A stretch of DNA of 41,851 nt from a virus. Under the pieces are notes generated by a model, which was given only the letters and a program-made list of their open reading frames with translations, made no database searches and was not told the origin of the DNA. Of this stretch, positions 14,824-23,356 are shown one piece after another. The stretch is from positions 1-41,851 of IMG/VR virus record IMGVR_UViG_3300003690_000130. The stretch is one strand, 5' to 3'. Position 1 is the first letter of the stretch. Every line of letters starts with the position of its first letter. A program made the position numbers and the translations under genes.

Positions 14824-17633
14824 TTCTCCATCTCCCCCCAGTTCAGCCCTACCTTGGCCTCAGCGATGACCGGGACTGAGAGCTGGACCACGTTTTCCAT
14901 GATAGGAATAGCCCAGTCCACAAAGGAAGGTACATCTCCTTGGTTAACCTCCCAGAGGAGTTCATCATGTATCTGTAGGAGCCAAGTGCAGGGTGGTAGG
15001 AGGCTGCTCTGCTCTTCATCTAACTTCCTCATAGCTAATTTAATAATCCCCTGGGCCCCCGCCTGGACTGGCATGTTTATAGCTTCCCTATCCCCCGAAG
15101 ACTGGATCCATTTCACCGGGCAGAGTATCTCAGGCAGAAGTCTCCTCCTGCCAAACATATCCATGACATACCCATTCCTCCTAGCGAAAGCCTTGGTCTC
15201 CTCTTGCCAGACCCAGAGCTCAGGTCTCAGGGCCTGACTCTCCTTGATGAACTGGCTGCAATCCTCTACGGTCCACCTCTGGCCTTCCACTTCCATCTGG
15301 GCCTGGAACCCGTCAGCCGTTATCCCGTAGATAACTCCAAAGTTCAGGGTCTTGGCAGCATACCTCTGCTGACTAGTTGGCTCCTCCACCCCGAACAACC
15401 TCATAGCCGTCTCAGAGTGAATGTCCCTGCCTTCTTTGAAGGCCTGCATCATGCTCTGGCACTGAGATAAGTGGGAGGCCACACGGAGTTCAATTTGGGA
15501 GTAGTCAATAGCGATGAGAAGGTTACCCTCCTCGGCGATGAATGCTTTCCGTATTTCCCTACCTAAATCAGTCCGCACAGGGATTTGTTGGCAATTAGGG
15601 TCAGCCATTGACCATCTTCCGGTGGCGGTTCTTGTCGTTCTAATAGTAGGGTGTACCCTTCCGCCTGAATCAGCTTTGCCAGGGAGGGTGTCACAAAATG
15701 AATCCTTGAGGTGTTGCACATGTCGGTACTCTTCCACCATCTTGACCAGGGGGTGGTCTATCTTAGCCAGCTCTTCTCCAGCTACAGAGGGTAGCCCAGT
15801 CTTGGTGAGCTTGGTGGGCTTGAACCCTAGCCTCCCAAAGAAGAGTCTTCTGAGTTCATTGTCAGAGTTAGGATTAAACCTCCAGAATCCGTACTCATGG
15901 TAATCCGGTTTGCCCATCAAGGAGTTATGGGCTTCTATGAATATGGCCTCAGCCTGAGACTGCATCATTCCGGCGAACCTATCTGCCAGCCCTCTGAGCT
16001 TCTCAGGGTCTATCTTGATGCCGTTCTTCATCATCTCCAGGGCCACAGGGTAAGTCCCCATGTCCATCTGGAAGACCGTACTCAGGCCCTTCTCTAGAAT
16101 CAGGGGCCAGAGGACTCCATCAACTCTAAGGGTGGCATCGGCATCTCGGCATGAATAACGAACTGCATCTTCCAGAGGGGCATCTCCGAGGTTTCCGTCG
16201 GGCATTGGTCCAAGACGTTCTTTAACCATTTCACGTTCTCTGGAGTCAATGCCATGCCATCGTGTGTAAGGGTCCACTGGTCCATTTTTATTCACCTTCC
16301 CTGCCTTCACATCAGACAGGATCCTCTTTATCTTCTTGCTTATATGCTGGGGAGTCTTCTGCTTCACTCCTAGAGTGTTGGTCTTCTTGTCCCAGGTGAA
16401 GTCCTCAAGAACTGGAGGATCCGGCCAATCCTCTCCGTATGCTACCCTCTTTCTGACTTCTCCAGTTTCTGTGTGGACCTCAACAACCCAGCCCCTCTCA
16501 GGATTCCCGTCCTCGCCTAGTATGTACCCCTGAGCTGCTCTTTCCAGGTAGGCCATGGCCTTCTCTTTGCCGTACCTGCCCACCATGTCCTCGTAGGAGT
16601 CCATGTCCATGCCGCAGAGCCTCTTGGCCAGCTCCTTCAGTCCCTGTGGTAGCCCGAGTAGGTAGGCCATAAGCATCGTATCTCGGGTGTTCCTAGGGAG
16701 GTCAACGAACTGAGCATCAGCCAGGTAATTATGGACCACCACGTTGGATAGCCAAGCTGGGGCTGTCTTGTGGAAGAACCCTTGCCCTGGAGCGTCAGAT
16801 ACTTGGACAGACCAGAGCTTGCCATTTACCCACTCAGAGTCTAAAGCCAGTAGTCGGCCATCATCTTCACCAGGCAGAGCTAACTCAGAGCAGTCCATGT
16901 AGACAGGCTCTGGGTATTGGTCCACCACCGGCTCCCAAGACCCTTCTATGACACCTTTCAATACCAGGAAGTCCTCTTGGATGGCGATCATCAACTCCGG
17001 TCTGTGGAGTCCGGCAGCGGGGTGGTAGATGGGGAGGATAATGGGTGCTCCACGGTCAGAACTGGTCTGTCCATCAGAAAAAAGGAATCGTTCTCCGTTA
17101 TGGTCATCAGGTGTACTCTCCACCCCTCCATTGCCGCTTTGTTCACCCTCTTCATCACTGACTGAATGGATTCCAGGCCCCTGCCATCCTCTTCCATTTC
17201 TGCTTCTACTAGTTGGTACTCCATGACGCTCATAAACCGTTCCCTCCCCTAGAAAATGCGTAATAGCTGCATCCCCCATAGGCACTATGATCCTGGGCCT
17301 GACCATCTGGAGTTCAACGTCCAACCATCTGGAAGCACAGAGCTCCACCTCTTCCGCTGTAGGCGTCCTGTTCTTTAGAGGCCTGCACTTGGTGGTATTA
17401 CTGACCCAGACCTTCTCCCGCTTGACCCCAATAGACCGGAGCAGAGAGTCAAAGTACTGTCCGGCTGGGCCTCTAAACGGGAGCCCTTGCTTGTCTTCTC
17501 TCTGCCCTGGTGCCTCACCTATAAAAGCTATCTCTGCATCCATGGGGCCCTCAGCGGGGACAGGACCCAAGCAGTCCTTCCTTAATGGACAGGCAGTGCA
17601 GGCTCTATTGGCCTGGAAAAGTGCATTACTCAC
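14811..17633 (-). CDS. Family A DNA polymerase fused to family-4 uracil-DNA glycosylase, 940 aa
   Basis: Residues 1-230 are a family-4 uracil-DNA glycosylase. C12, C15, C83 and C99 match its 4Fe-4S spacing, GEAPG is at 39-43 and HPAAGL at 204-209. About 55 disordered residues are inserted before HPAAGL. A complete 3'-5' exonuclease follows: D265/E267, N302/D306, Y493/D497, with about 100 extra residues before the third motif. The polymerase domain has DYSQIELR from D710, motif B with K761, F765 and Y769, and HDE at 889-891. F765 corresponds to Phe762 of E. coli Pol I. The enzyme should copy DNA, proofread and remove or sense uracil. The start is GTG 17633, overlapping the upstream stop as GTGA with AAGGGG before it. 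A TTG at 17657 is an alternative start. Confidence 0.92.
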   Translation of the reverse strand: MSNALFQANRACTACPLRKDCLGPVPAEGPMDAEIAFIGEAPGQREDKQGLPFRGPAGQYFDSLLRSIGVKREKVWVSNTTKCRPLKNRTPTAEEVELCASRWLDVELQMVRPRIIVPMGDAAITHFLGEGTVYERHGVPTSRSRNGRGWQGPGIHSVSDEEGEQSGNGGVESTPDDHNGERFLFSDGQTSSDRGAPIILPIYHPAAGLHRPELMIAIQEDFLVLKGVIEGSWEPVVDQYPEPVYMDCSELALPGEDDGRLLALDSEWVNGKLWSVQVSDAPGQGFFHKTAPAWLSNVVVHNYLADAQFVDLPRNTRDTMLMAYLLGLPQGLKELAKRLCGMDMDSYEDMVGRYGKEKAMAYLERAAQGYILGEDGNPERGWVVEVHTETGEVRKRVAYGEDWPDPPVLEDFTWDKKTNTLGVKQKTPQHISKKIKRILSDVKAGKVNKNGPVDPYTRWHGIDSREREMVKERLGPMPDGNLGDAPLEDAVRYSCRDADATLRVDGVLWPLILEKGLSTVFQMDMGTYPVALEMMKNGIKIDPEKLRGLADRFAGMMQSQAEAIFIEAHNSLMGKPDYHEYGFWRFNPNSDNELRRLFFGRLGFKPTKLTKTGLPSVAGEELAKIDHPLVKMVEEYRHVQHLKDSFCDTLPGKADSGGRVHPTIRTTRTATGRWSMADPNCQQIPVRTDLGREIRKAFIAEEGNLLIAIDYSQIELRVASHLSQCQSMMQAFKEGRDIHSETAMRLFGVEEPTSQQRYAAKTLNFGVIYGITADGFQAQMEVEGQRWTVEDCSQFIKESQALRPELWVWQEETKAFARRNGYVMDMFGRRRLLPEILCPVKWIQSSGDREAINMPVQAGAQGIIKLAMRKLDEEQSSLLPPCTWLLQIHDELLWEVNQGDVPSFVDWAIPIMENVVQLSVPVIAEAKVGLNWGEMEKWTA

Positions 17634-17776
17634 GCTGAGTCCCCTTGCACTGGCCAAGCTGAAGTCTTCTCATGTCCACAGGATTGGCATCTCCAGAGGC
17701 CACCATTCGTCTGTAGGAATGTGCCGTTGCCATGATGGCCGGTACACCACCAGAACTTAACCTTCTTGCAGCTCAT
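17630..17776 (-). CDS. Zinc-ribbon micro-protein, 48 aa
   Basis: The short frame begins MSCKKVKFWWCTGHHGNG and contains WRCQSCGHEKTSAW. Ligand candidates are C3, C11, H14, H15, C33, C36 and H38, a compact zinc knuckle or ribbon. ATG overlaps the stop of the XPF-like nuclease (ATGA), and its own stop overlaps the polymerase start (GTGA). This places it as a coupled link between nuclease and polymerase. A GGAGAGG-type ribosome site lies upstream. Function is unknown. DNA or protein binding at the replication complex is inferred from its position. Confidence 0.68.
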   Translation of the reverse strand: MSCKKVKFWWCTGHHGNGTFLQTNGGLWRCQSCGHEKTSAWPVQGDSA

Positions 17777-18492
17777 CTTCCTCTCCAACCTATAGCTTCC
17801 AGTATCTGATGGCTGAGTCCAGGCCCTATCCCGTCAATCTCCTCCCAGTCTGTGTAGTACCAGTCCATCATATCTTTAAGCTCAGCTCCCTTCTCCAGAG
17901 CTCTGAGCTCAATCCTCTCAGAGAGTTCCCACCCTATCCCTGGCAACTCTTTAAGTACCCTCCTTAGAAAGCTAGGCTTCCCATACAAGCTCACCAGAGG
18001 GGCAGGTTGGGTATGGAACCCCAGTAGTGAAGAATGGTCTTCCGGAGGACTCTGAAACATCTTCTCCAGTGCCAGCACAAGCCGGACCGTCTCCTGTTTA
18101 TTCTTTGTCTGGAAGACATTAACGCCCCCATAGTATTGAAGCTGTAGCAGGTAAGCCTGTACCCGTGCAGTCTCAATTCCGGCATCCCGCCATCCACTTC
18201 TCTTATACTGAGCCTGGCCATCCTTGTCTCTCCATTCAGCCTCCAGGACTACGAATATGAAATCAAATCCTGCTTCTCTTGCTGCTCTCACCTGGTCCAG
18301 GTGCCGGTGGTCCCCAATACATTGAACAAGGTCGGGAAACTTCTTCCTGTCCCCGCACAGAGAGATCACCTTGCCTTCTTCCCAGAGACCTTGGAAGGTG
18401 AAGTCCCCATGGGGTATAGCTGCAGGGATAGCGGAAGACCCAAAGATGGGGATCAGATCCTTGTCGTTATGGGCCGTAGTTAAGAGGATCAC
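17773..18492 (-). CDS. XPF/ERCC4-type nuclease with helix-hairpin-helix motifs, 239 aa
   Basis: The catalytic pattern of the ERCC4 nuclease fold is present. G29-D30 is followed by GDRKKFPDL (47-55), the counterpart of the V-E-R-K-x-x-x-D-L motif, with Asp in place of Glu before RK. A hydrophobic core (FDFIFVVLEAEW) follows. The C-terminus has two helix-hairpin-helix motifs, ELPGIGWELSERI and EIDGIGPGLSHQI, for non-specific duplex binding. Such enzymes cut branched DNA or single-strand/double-strand junctions. The start is a GTG overlapping the previous stop (TAGTG). It probably resolves replication or recombination intermediates together with the nearby helicase and ATPase. Confidence 0.78.
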   Translation of the reverse strand: MILLTTAHNDKDLIPIFGSSAIPAAIPHGDFTFQGLWEEGKVISLCGDRKKFPDLVQCIGDHRHLDQVRAAREAGFDFIFVVLEAEWRDKDGQAQYKRSGWRDAGIETARVQAYLLQLQYYGGVNVFQTKNKQETVRLVLALEKMFQSPPEDHSSLLGFHTQPAPLVSLYGKPSFLRRVLKELPGIGWELSERIELRALEKGAELKDMMDWYYTDWEEIDGIGPGLSHQILEAIGWRGR

Positions 18493-18662
18493 TACCTTGG
18501 TATGTCCAGCACCAGAGCTACTCTCTGAGTGACACTCGGCTTCAGCTCTGCTACTGCTGCCTCTACTCCTCTGGTAACCACCTGCTTGACTATCCGGTTC
18601 CCTTCCAACAGGATGTAGGGCGCAGGTTCCACGTCTATTACTTTCAGGGTCTCCTCAGCCAT
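18492..18662 (-). CDS. Small acidic-basic unknown protein, 56 aa
   Basis: The protein begins MAEETLKVIDVEPAPYILLEG and ends VTQRVALVLDIPR. It has no cysteines and no obvious motif. A central helix (VKQVVTRGVEAAVAELKP) is likely. The ATG overlaps the stop of the ATPase gene by eight bases, and the TAG stop overlaps the GTG of the XPF-like nuclease. Position makes it a coupled member of the replication operon. I do not recognise it. It may be an accessory subunit of either neighbour. Confidence 0.6.
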   Translation of the reverse strand: MAEETLKVIDVEPAPYILLEGNRIVKQVVTRGVEAAVAELKPSVTQRVALVLDIPR

Positions 18663-19425
18663 GTACCAACCTCAACAGATGCTCTATCGTGAGCGGATTA
18701 TCCGTAGCGTATCCATTGGGCATGTTTTCCAGCCAGGTCCCAACAAGCTTCCCGTTCTGCCTGCACTCCTGTATCTTCCCTTGATACCTGATCCAAGGCG
18801 TCTCTGGGGTAGGCTCTTGCCGCTGAAGCTGGACCATGACCTGCATGTCCCACTTCAGGTCATCCCAGCCCTTAACTTCTAGGAGCTCCTTATTATCGTA
18901 GGACGGGCCCATCTTCTGAATGAATATACCACTTGCCCCAGACCCTTCCACACTCCTGATGATCTCCCTCATGTCCGCGTAGATGACCCCATACTCCCTG
19001 GGGACCACCTGGGACAACCTGCCGCCGAAGTGAGCCATGCGCCCGAACTCGTAGACCTCAGACATGGTATCGAACACGAACCGGCACGGCTTCCCCATCA
19101 TCTCCACGCATGTAACCGATATGTTGTCTAGGAAGGCAGTCCAGGCTTCTTTCCAGTTGGTCCGGTTGTAGTATGCACGGTAGGTGTAGATCTCAGCCCC
19201 AGCTGCAGCGAACTTCTCTATCACACCCTCATCCCCGGTCTCCAGCTTGTAGTAGAAGGTAGGGATGCTTTCAACCACTGGGCTCCCGTCAGTATGGAGT
19301 CCCCCCAAAGCCACAGTGGTCTTGCCAAACCCTTTAGGGGCTGCAACCTGGCAGAGAAGTCTTCTGAGGGCCTGAGTTGGAGCTGGGGTGAATCCCAGCC
19401 TCTGTATGATAGTTGCATCTATCAT
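18655..19425 (-). CDS. Sak4-like RecA-fold ATPase, 256 aa
   Basis: A P-loop is present at residues 29-37 (APKGFGKTT), followed by a Walker B-like strand (CRFVFDTMSEVYEF, about 115-128). A central region with REYGVIYADMREIIRSV and the sensor-like GIFIQKMGPSYD follows. The fold and length match the AAA_24/Sak4 group of single-strand annealing or recombination ATPases found in phage replication modules, often beside a PD-(D/E)XK nuclease as here. It likely loads on or anneals single-stranded DNA during recombination-dependent replication. GAGGT lies about 10 bases upstream of the ATG. Confidence 0.75.
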   Translation of the reverse strand: MIDATIIQRLGFTPAPTQALRRLLCQVAAPKGFGKTTVALGGLHTDGSPVVESIPTFYYKLETGDEGVIEKFAAAGAEIYTYRAYYNRTNWKEAWTAFLDNISVTCVEMMGKPCRFVFDTMSEVYEFGRMAHFGGRLSQVVPREYGVIYADMREIIRSVEGSGASGIFIQKMGPSYDNKELLEVKGWDDLKWDMQVMVQLQRQEPTPETPWIRYQGKIQECRQNGKLVGTWLENMPNGYATDNPLTIEHLLRLVHG

Positions 19426-19468
19426 CTCTTCAGAACCTCTATAGCTGCATTGAGATTTACGATGGCTC

Positions 19469-20128
19469 CTACTTGCTTAGATAGTCCCTCATATTTACTA
19501 TCATTTGCCAATTTTCCTGCACCTCCAGGTCAGTGAATTCAAACCGATGTATCAGGTACTCAGCATTAGGAGGCCTGGTGCTCAGATAAAGAATTGGCAT
19601 CCAGACCTGCCTGGCTCCGGTCATGTGGCAATAAGCCTTGCACTGCCTCATGTACCGGGTGTTGTTTCTAGGGAATGTGCCATTGGATGGAGAAAACTTG
19701 GCCTTGATCTCAACCACCACCTCAGTAGGATCAGGGATCATAGGATCAGCATAGATTTCCCATCTGTCGGCTGCTATAGTCCTTGGCTCCCTAGATAATG
19801 TGAGGTCCTGTGATCTGAGAGCGAGATCCAATGATCCGATAATCCCATCCACTTCCAATGTCAACTTAGGTTGCGGTATCAGGCCTACTTTGAGCCCCTC
19901 TAGGATTACATCCTGCAAGACCAGGTGTTCCCAGATTCTCCCCATGGCCATGATGCCCTTCACGTTCTGAGGTAGAGCCTCATAATCGAAGGGCTCCACC
20001 TCTTTACCCAAATTCTCTATGCCACGGATCAGGTCAGTGACGTGGGGCTTGGAAGGATCCCGAAACCCAGGGGGGTCCAAGAGGTCAGCCAGATTAGACA
20101 TACTCCGAGTCTCGGAATCCATGGTCAT
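19469..20128 (-). CDS. PD-(D/E)XK nuclease, Cas4/RecB-like, 219 aa
   Basis: The motifs of the RecB-family nuclease fold occur in order. A helix carries GRIWEHLVLQ (about 64-73). GIIGSLDLAL (about 95-104) supplies the metal-binding Asp. VVVEIKAKF (about 137-145) is the E-x-K pair. MRQCKAYCHM matches the downstream Q-x-x-x-Y motif. There is no Fe-S cysteine set of full Cas4. The likely activity is metal-dependent exonuclease producing single strands for the adjacent Sak4-like protein. The start overlaps the preceding stop as TAATG with GGAGG upstream. Confidence 0.75.
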   Translation of the reverse strand: MTMDSETRSMSNLADLLDPPGFRDPSKPHVTDLIRGIENLGKEVEPFDYEALPQNVKGIMAMGRIWEHLVLQDVILEGLKVGLIPQPKLTLEVDGIIGSLDLALRSQDLTLSREPRTIAADRWEIYADPMIPDPTEVVVEIKAKFSPSNGTFPRNNTRYMRQCKAYCHMTGARQVWMPILYLSTRPPNAEYLIHRFEFTDLEVQENWQMIVNMRDYLSK

Positions 20129-20961
20129 TAGGAGATTACCTCCCCTGTGAGAGTTATGCCTGCCTCCTGGAGCACTGTGGTAAACTCAGCCGTGAAGACC
20201 ATTGATGTAGCATTAGTCCTCTCATTTATACCTGCAACCATGTCCCCGTCCATCAGCTTCATGAACACCTCTGCACTCAGCTGTTGCCGGGTATTGGGGA
20301 CAGCTTCATTCTGAAGCATCTCCTTGGTGAGCCTCACCATCTCTGGGTAGAAATCACTGGCATCCTTGGGAGCCGCCGCAGGAATAGGTGCGGTTGCTTG
20401 CGGAGTAGGAGCCTGCTCTGTAGAGGGAGCTTGGGCTTGGCCTTGGGCTTGGCCTTGGGCTGGAGGTGTCTGTGCCGGTGCCGCTGGTTGTGCTCCATCC
20501 AAGTAAATCTTCATGGGCACCAGAATCGTAGGCATATTCCCTCTGGCGTTAGGAGTCCTCCCAGGTGGGCTAAAGCTGTCCCAGTCAGCCCACCAACCCT
20601 GGAATGCCTCAGCTATGTCATGCCTGCCTGCCAGTCTATTCTCAGGGAGTCCACCGGACTTGATAGACTGATCCAACCCATGAAAGAAGTTGGATGCCTT
20701 TCCAGGTTGGGCTCCAACCAGCCCAGTGCCATCCTTGGTGGGCCAGATCCTGGTTTTGGGACCAACGGTCCAGATAACTTCATACTCTGACCCTTCCTGG
20801 GTCACAAGCTTGAACCTGCAGGCGGTCTGCTTGTCCTGCTGTCCCCCGTAGTCAAAATCATCGATGAAGCGCACCTCCTGGGTGTAGTACCTGCCTGCTG
20901 GCGTGATACCAGACTCTACAAAATCCCCTGGCAATAAACTGACTCTCTGTTCCTGTGTCAT
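20128..20961 (-). CDS. Replication-module accessory protein, possible ssDNA-binding, 277 aa
   Basis: An N-terminal beta-rich domain (residues 1-155) contains EVRFIDDFDYGGQQDKQTACRF and KLVTQEGSEYEVIWTVGP, which read like strands of a small barrel. A 45-residue Gln/Ala/Pro linker (AQGQAQGQAQAPSTEQAP) follows, then a helical C-terminal domain (FYPEMVRLTKEMLQNEA...). Domain plus flexible linker plus short C-terminal domain, and the position before the nuclease and ATPase, suit a single-strand binding or loading protein. The fold is not certain. AAGGGAG precedes the ATG by 4 bases. Confidence 0.55.
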   Translation of the reverse strand: MTQEQRVSLLPGDFVESGITPAGRYYTQEVRFIDDFDYGGQQDKQTACRFKLVTQEGSEYEVIWTVGPKTRIWPTKDGTGLVGAQPGKASNFFHGLDQSIKSGGLPENRLAGRHDIAEAFQGWWADWDSFSPPGRTPNARGNMPTILVPMKIYLDGAQPAAPAQTPPAQGQAQGQAQAPSTEQAPTPQATAPIPAAAPKDASDFYPEMVRLTKEMLQNEAVPNTRQQLSAEVFMKLMDGDMVAGINERTNATSMVFTAEFTTVLQEAGITLTGEVIS

Positions 20962-21007
20962 TACACTCCCTTCTTTTATGGTTAGTTTCCGAATGGACCT
21001 ACTCTGG

Positions 21008-22636
21008 TCAGCTGCTTACTTTTTTATGCGTACCTCCTTCCCTTGGCTCTGGCACCAGGTCCAGGCTCTTACCTACCCTATCTTGGAACCACTTGGGGCT
21101 AAAGTGCTTGAATTTTGGGTACCACCACTTCCACATATCATCCACAATGAAGACTTCACACCTATCAGTCCCGCTCCTGGTCCCTCTCCCAGCTTCCTGT
21201 ACGACGGTCTCCATAGCCAGGGAGTGTACCCACTCACTATCATTTTTCTGTCTCGCCTTGGTCAGTTCTCCCGTAGCCGTGACGAAAGGTATCTTCCCGA
21301 TGACTATGTACTCGCACTCGGAGTCTGGAAAGTCCCAACCGGACGTTACAGTTGGTGACACAAGTACCGCCGGTGCCTTCATCTCCTTGAACTCTGCTAC
21401 CCGGTCCTGGACGTTCCAGGTATCATGCAATACCAGCTTATCCTGGTGAGCGGAGAGACGGTGGAAAAGTTGAGCCCTGGCGTAGCTCACTGTGAACAAT
21501 ATCCCCTTCCTGTCCAGCCTCTTCTCAATTATCTGGTCAATTCGCCTGGCCCAGATCCTATAATTCTCCGGTGGCGTATTGTACGTTAGCCGGATGGTCT
21601 CCACATGGTGTATGGGACTCAGGGCCGGATCAAAAGGGCTGGGAGAGTCTATCCACTCACATTCCTCCTCCTTGATACCAAGCTTTTGGATTCCCTTCCT
21701 GGTGAGCGTACCTGACATTAGTAAAACCTTGTCCCCAATCAAAAGCCTGCTGTTGTAGGTACTGGGCCAGATAGGACACAGGGAAACCGAATTGGTGGAC
21801 CACTCCCTGATCCATTCGACCTGGGATCTCTGGAGTGAGTCCAGCTTCAGCACCAAGCTCCTGAGCCGCTGGAATCTCCTTAGATACTGCTTTAAAAGGT
21901 CCGGGCGGTTGATCTCTAGCTTCAGGGACTTCCTGAGTTCCACAATCTCATGGGACAGCTCCTGGTGTTTGAATGCAGCCTGGAGTTGCCACTGAGACCA
22001 ATCCCAATCTTTCGGCTCCCATGCCAGCATGTCCAGGTCCAGGTTGTTGAGGGTGACTGTCAAATGCTGCTCTAGAGCACTACCCGCCGAGTGTGCTTCA
22101 TCCATTATGACGAGCGGGTAAGTCCCCTCCACCTCCCCCAGGTCGTTCTTACTAAGTAGTCCATCGCTATAATAGTTCTGTGCCAGCCAGTAGGCGTAGT
22201 TCGTATTGATTATCCTGCCCTGCTTTGCTCTATCCAACGTGGAATAATAGAGACACTCAGACTTCCAATCACATGTTAATCCAGCGTGGCACTTACCCTT
22301 GTCAACCGTGTTGGGTGGAGAATCGATACAGGTGTAGTTGTTCTGACCCATGATCTGCACCAGTCCGACAGGCTCCTCAAAATCTCCCATCAGTTGGTCC
22401 TGCAAGCCTTTTGTGTTTGTGATGTAAACAACTGTCTCCCCGTACAACCAACCGCATACAATAGCCACCACGCTCTTCCCGAAGCCAGTGGGGACATTGC
22501 AACACAAAAACCTCTTGTCACCCTGGAGCCATGACAACAGTTTGAGGGTGAGTTCCTCCTGCCCTGGGAACCAGGTTGGGAACCTGGGAGCGTTAATCAG
22601 TTGTGACGGTGGAGGCAGTGACACTATTCCGCTCAT
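21008..22636 (-). CDS. XPD/DinG-type SF2 helicase with Fe-S cluster cysteines, 542 aa
   Basis: Walker A is NVPTGFGKSVVAI (about 47-59). Four cysteines (YTC, GKC, LTC, SEC, about 101-128) sit where XPD and DinG hold a 4Fe-4S cluster. The DEAH box is VIMDEAHSAGS. LLMSGTLTRKG is motif III and QEAGRGTRSGTD is motif VI. Such enzymes unwind DNA 5' to 3' and act in repair or R-loop removal. Here it is the only recognised helicase, so it may be the phage's main replicative or recombination helicase (inference). The ATG overlaps the previous stop (ATGA), coupling it to the ribbon-helix-helix regulator. Confidence 0.88.
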   Translation of the reverse strand: MSGIVSLPPPSQLINAPRFPTWFPGQEELTLKLLSWLQGDKRFLCCNVPTGFGKSVVAIVCGWLYGETVVYITNTKGLQDQLMGDFEEPVGLVQIMGQNNYTCIDSPPNTVDKGKCHAGLTCDWKSECLYYSTLDRAKQGRIINTNYAYWLAQNYYSDGLLSKNDLGEVEGTYPLVIMDEAHSAGSALEQHLTVTLNNLDLDMLAWEPKDWDWSQWQLQAAFKHQELSHEIVELRKSLKLEINRPDLLKQYLRRFQRLRSLVLKLDSLQRSQVEWIREWSTNSVSLCPIWPSTYNSRLLIGDKVLLMSGTLTRKGIQKLGIKEEECEWIDSPSPFDPALSPIHHVETIRLTYNTPPENYRIWARRIDQIIEKRLDRKGILFTVSYARAQLFHRLSAHQDKLVLHDTWNVQDRVAEFKEMKAPAVLVSPTVTSGWDFPDSECEYIVIGKIPFVTATGELTKARQKNDSEWVHSLAMETVVQEAGRGTRSGTDRCEVFIVDDMWKWWYPKFKHFSPKWFQDRVGKSLDLVPEPREGGTHKKVSS

Positions 22637-23145
22637 ACTATATCCTCCACTGCCTTCCTTGGGTCCAGGTCAACCAGCTTGATCGCCTCCACGATCTCCC
22701 CGGCCAGATGCCCGTATGCTTCCCTCACATCCCTCTCGTACCTGGCCTTCATTGACCCGTCCGGCATCCCCCGAATGACTCCCAAAATCTGATTCACCAC
22801 CCTGGAGGCGTCATCAATTTCGCCGTGGTCCTCGTGCTCCTGGATGATCATGTGCAATTTACTAAGCATCCTCCGGAAGCTGATCCTCATTTCCTCATCC
22901 ACCAGGGCATTGGCCATTGCAACTAGATACTGGACCCCGTGCTCCTCTGAGTCCTGAGAGTCAAGCCATTCGACATGGTTGAACAGAGCATGTCTCACCA
23001 GATCGGAGAACGTCTGGTAAGGCCACCGCTTGGATGAGAAAAATATGTCCATCACCCTGTAGAGTTCCGGAGGCACTCTAACACTGATACGAGTGCCCTC
23101 TCCCTTCGCGTTGGATGATGGGGTAATGTAATGGCTCTGGCTCAT
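22633..23145 (-). CDS. Ribbon-helix-helix regulator with helical extension, 170 aa
   Basis: Residues about 18-58 (TRISVRVPPELYRVMDIFFSSKRWPYQTFSDLVRHALFNHVEWL) are a ribbon-helix-helix DNA-binding domain: a beta strand followed by two helices. A longer helical region of about 110 residues follows, probably for oligomerisation or ligand sensing. It overlaps the next regulator gene upstream and the helicase gene downstream by four bases each. It is a candidate to bind the inverted repeats at 23804-23940 at the head of this operon. Confidence 0.75.
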   Translation of the reverse strand: MSQSHYITPSSNAKGEGTRISVRVPPELYRVMDIFFSSKRWPYQTFSDLVRHALFNHVEWLDSQDSEEHGVQYLVAMANALVDEEMRISFRRMLSKLHMIIQEHEDHGEIDDASRVVNQILGVIRGMPDGSMKARYERDVREAYGHLAGEIVEAIKLVDLDPRKAVEDIV

Positions 23146-23330
23146 ATATAGTCCTTGCGTGTGGATTCAGTTCCCAGAGCTTTCTCCACCAGTAGCTTCA
23201 GTACGCCAGACCTGGAAAACCTGGCCCCTGGATACTCCTGATTTAATCTGTAAGCGTAAGCATCGATCCTTTCGATCAGCTCTTTGGGGAGCGTGGTCTG
23301 AACGACCTCAGTTTCTGACATACTACTCAC
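23142..23330 (-). CDS. Small ribbon-helix-helix regulator, 62 aa
   Basis: The sequence MSSMSETEVVQTTLPKELIERIDAYAYRLNQEYPG...FSRSGVLKLLVEKAL is a complete ribbon-helix-helix domain: strand EVVQTTLP, helix ELIERIDAYAYRL and helix SRSGVLKLLVEKAL. Such proteins dimerise and bind palindromic operators in the major groove. It begins about 27 bases after the GIY-YIG-like gene and overlaps the next regulator (ATGA). Methionine 4 is an alternative start. It probably regulates this operon or the divergent promoter region. Confidence 0.8.
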   Translation of the reverse strand: MSSMSETEVVQTTLPKELIERIDAYAYRLNQEYPGARFSRSGVLKLLVEKALGTESTRKDYI

Positions 23331-23356
23331 CCTGGGTTGTCTGTTGGACAGTCAGT

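Noticed and set aside
20284-20790. 168-codon + strand frame under the accessory protein
   Set aside because: Its Leu/Ala/Gly repeats are the reverse reading of the Gln/Ala linker in the real - strand gene.
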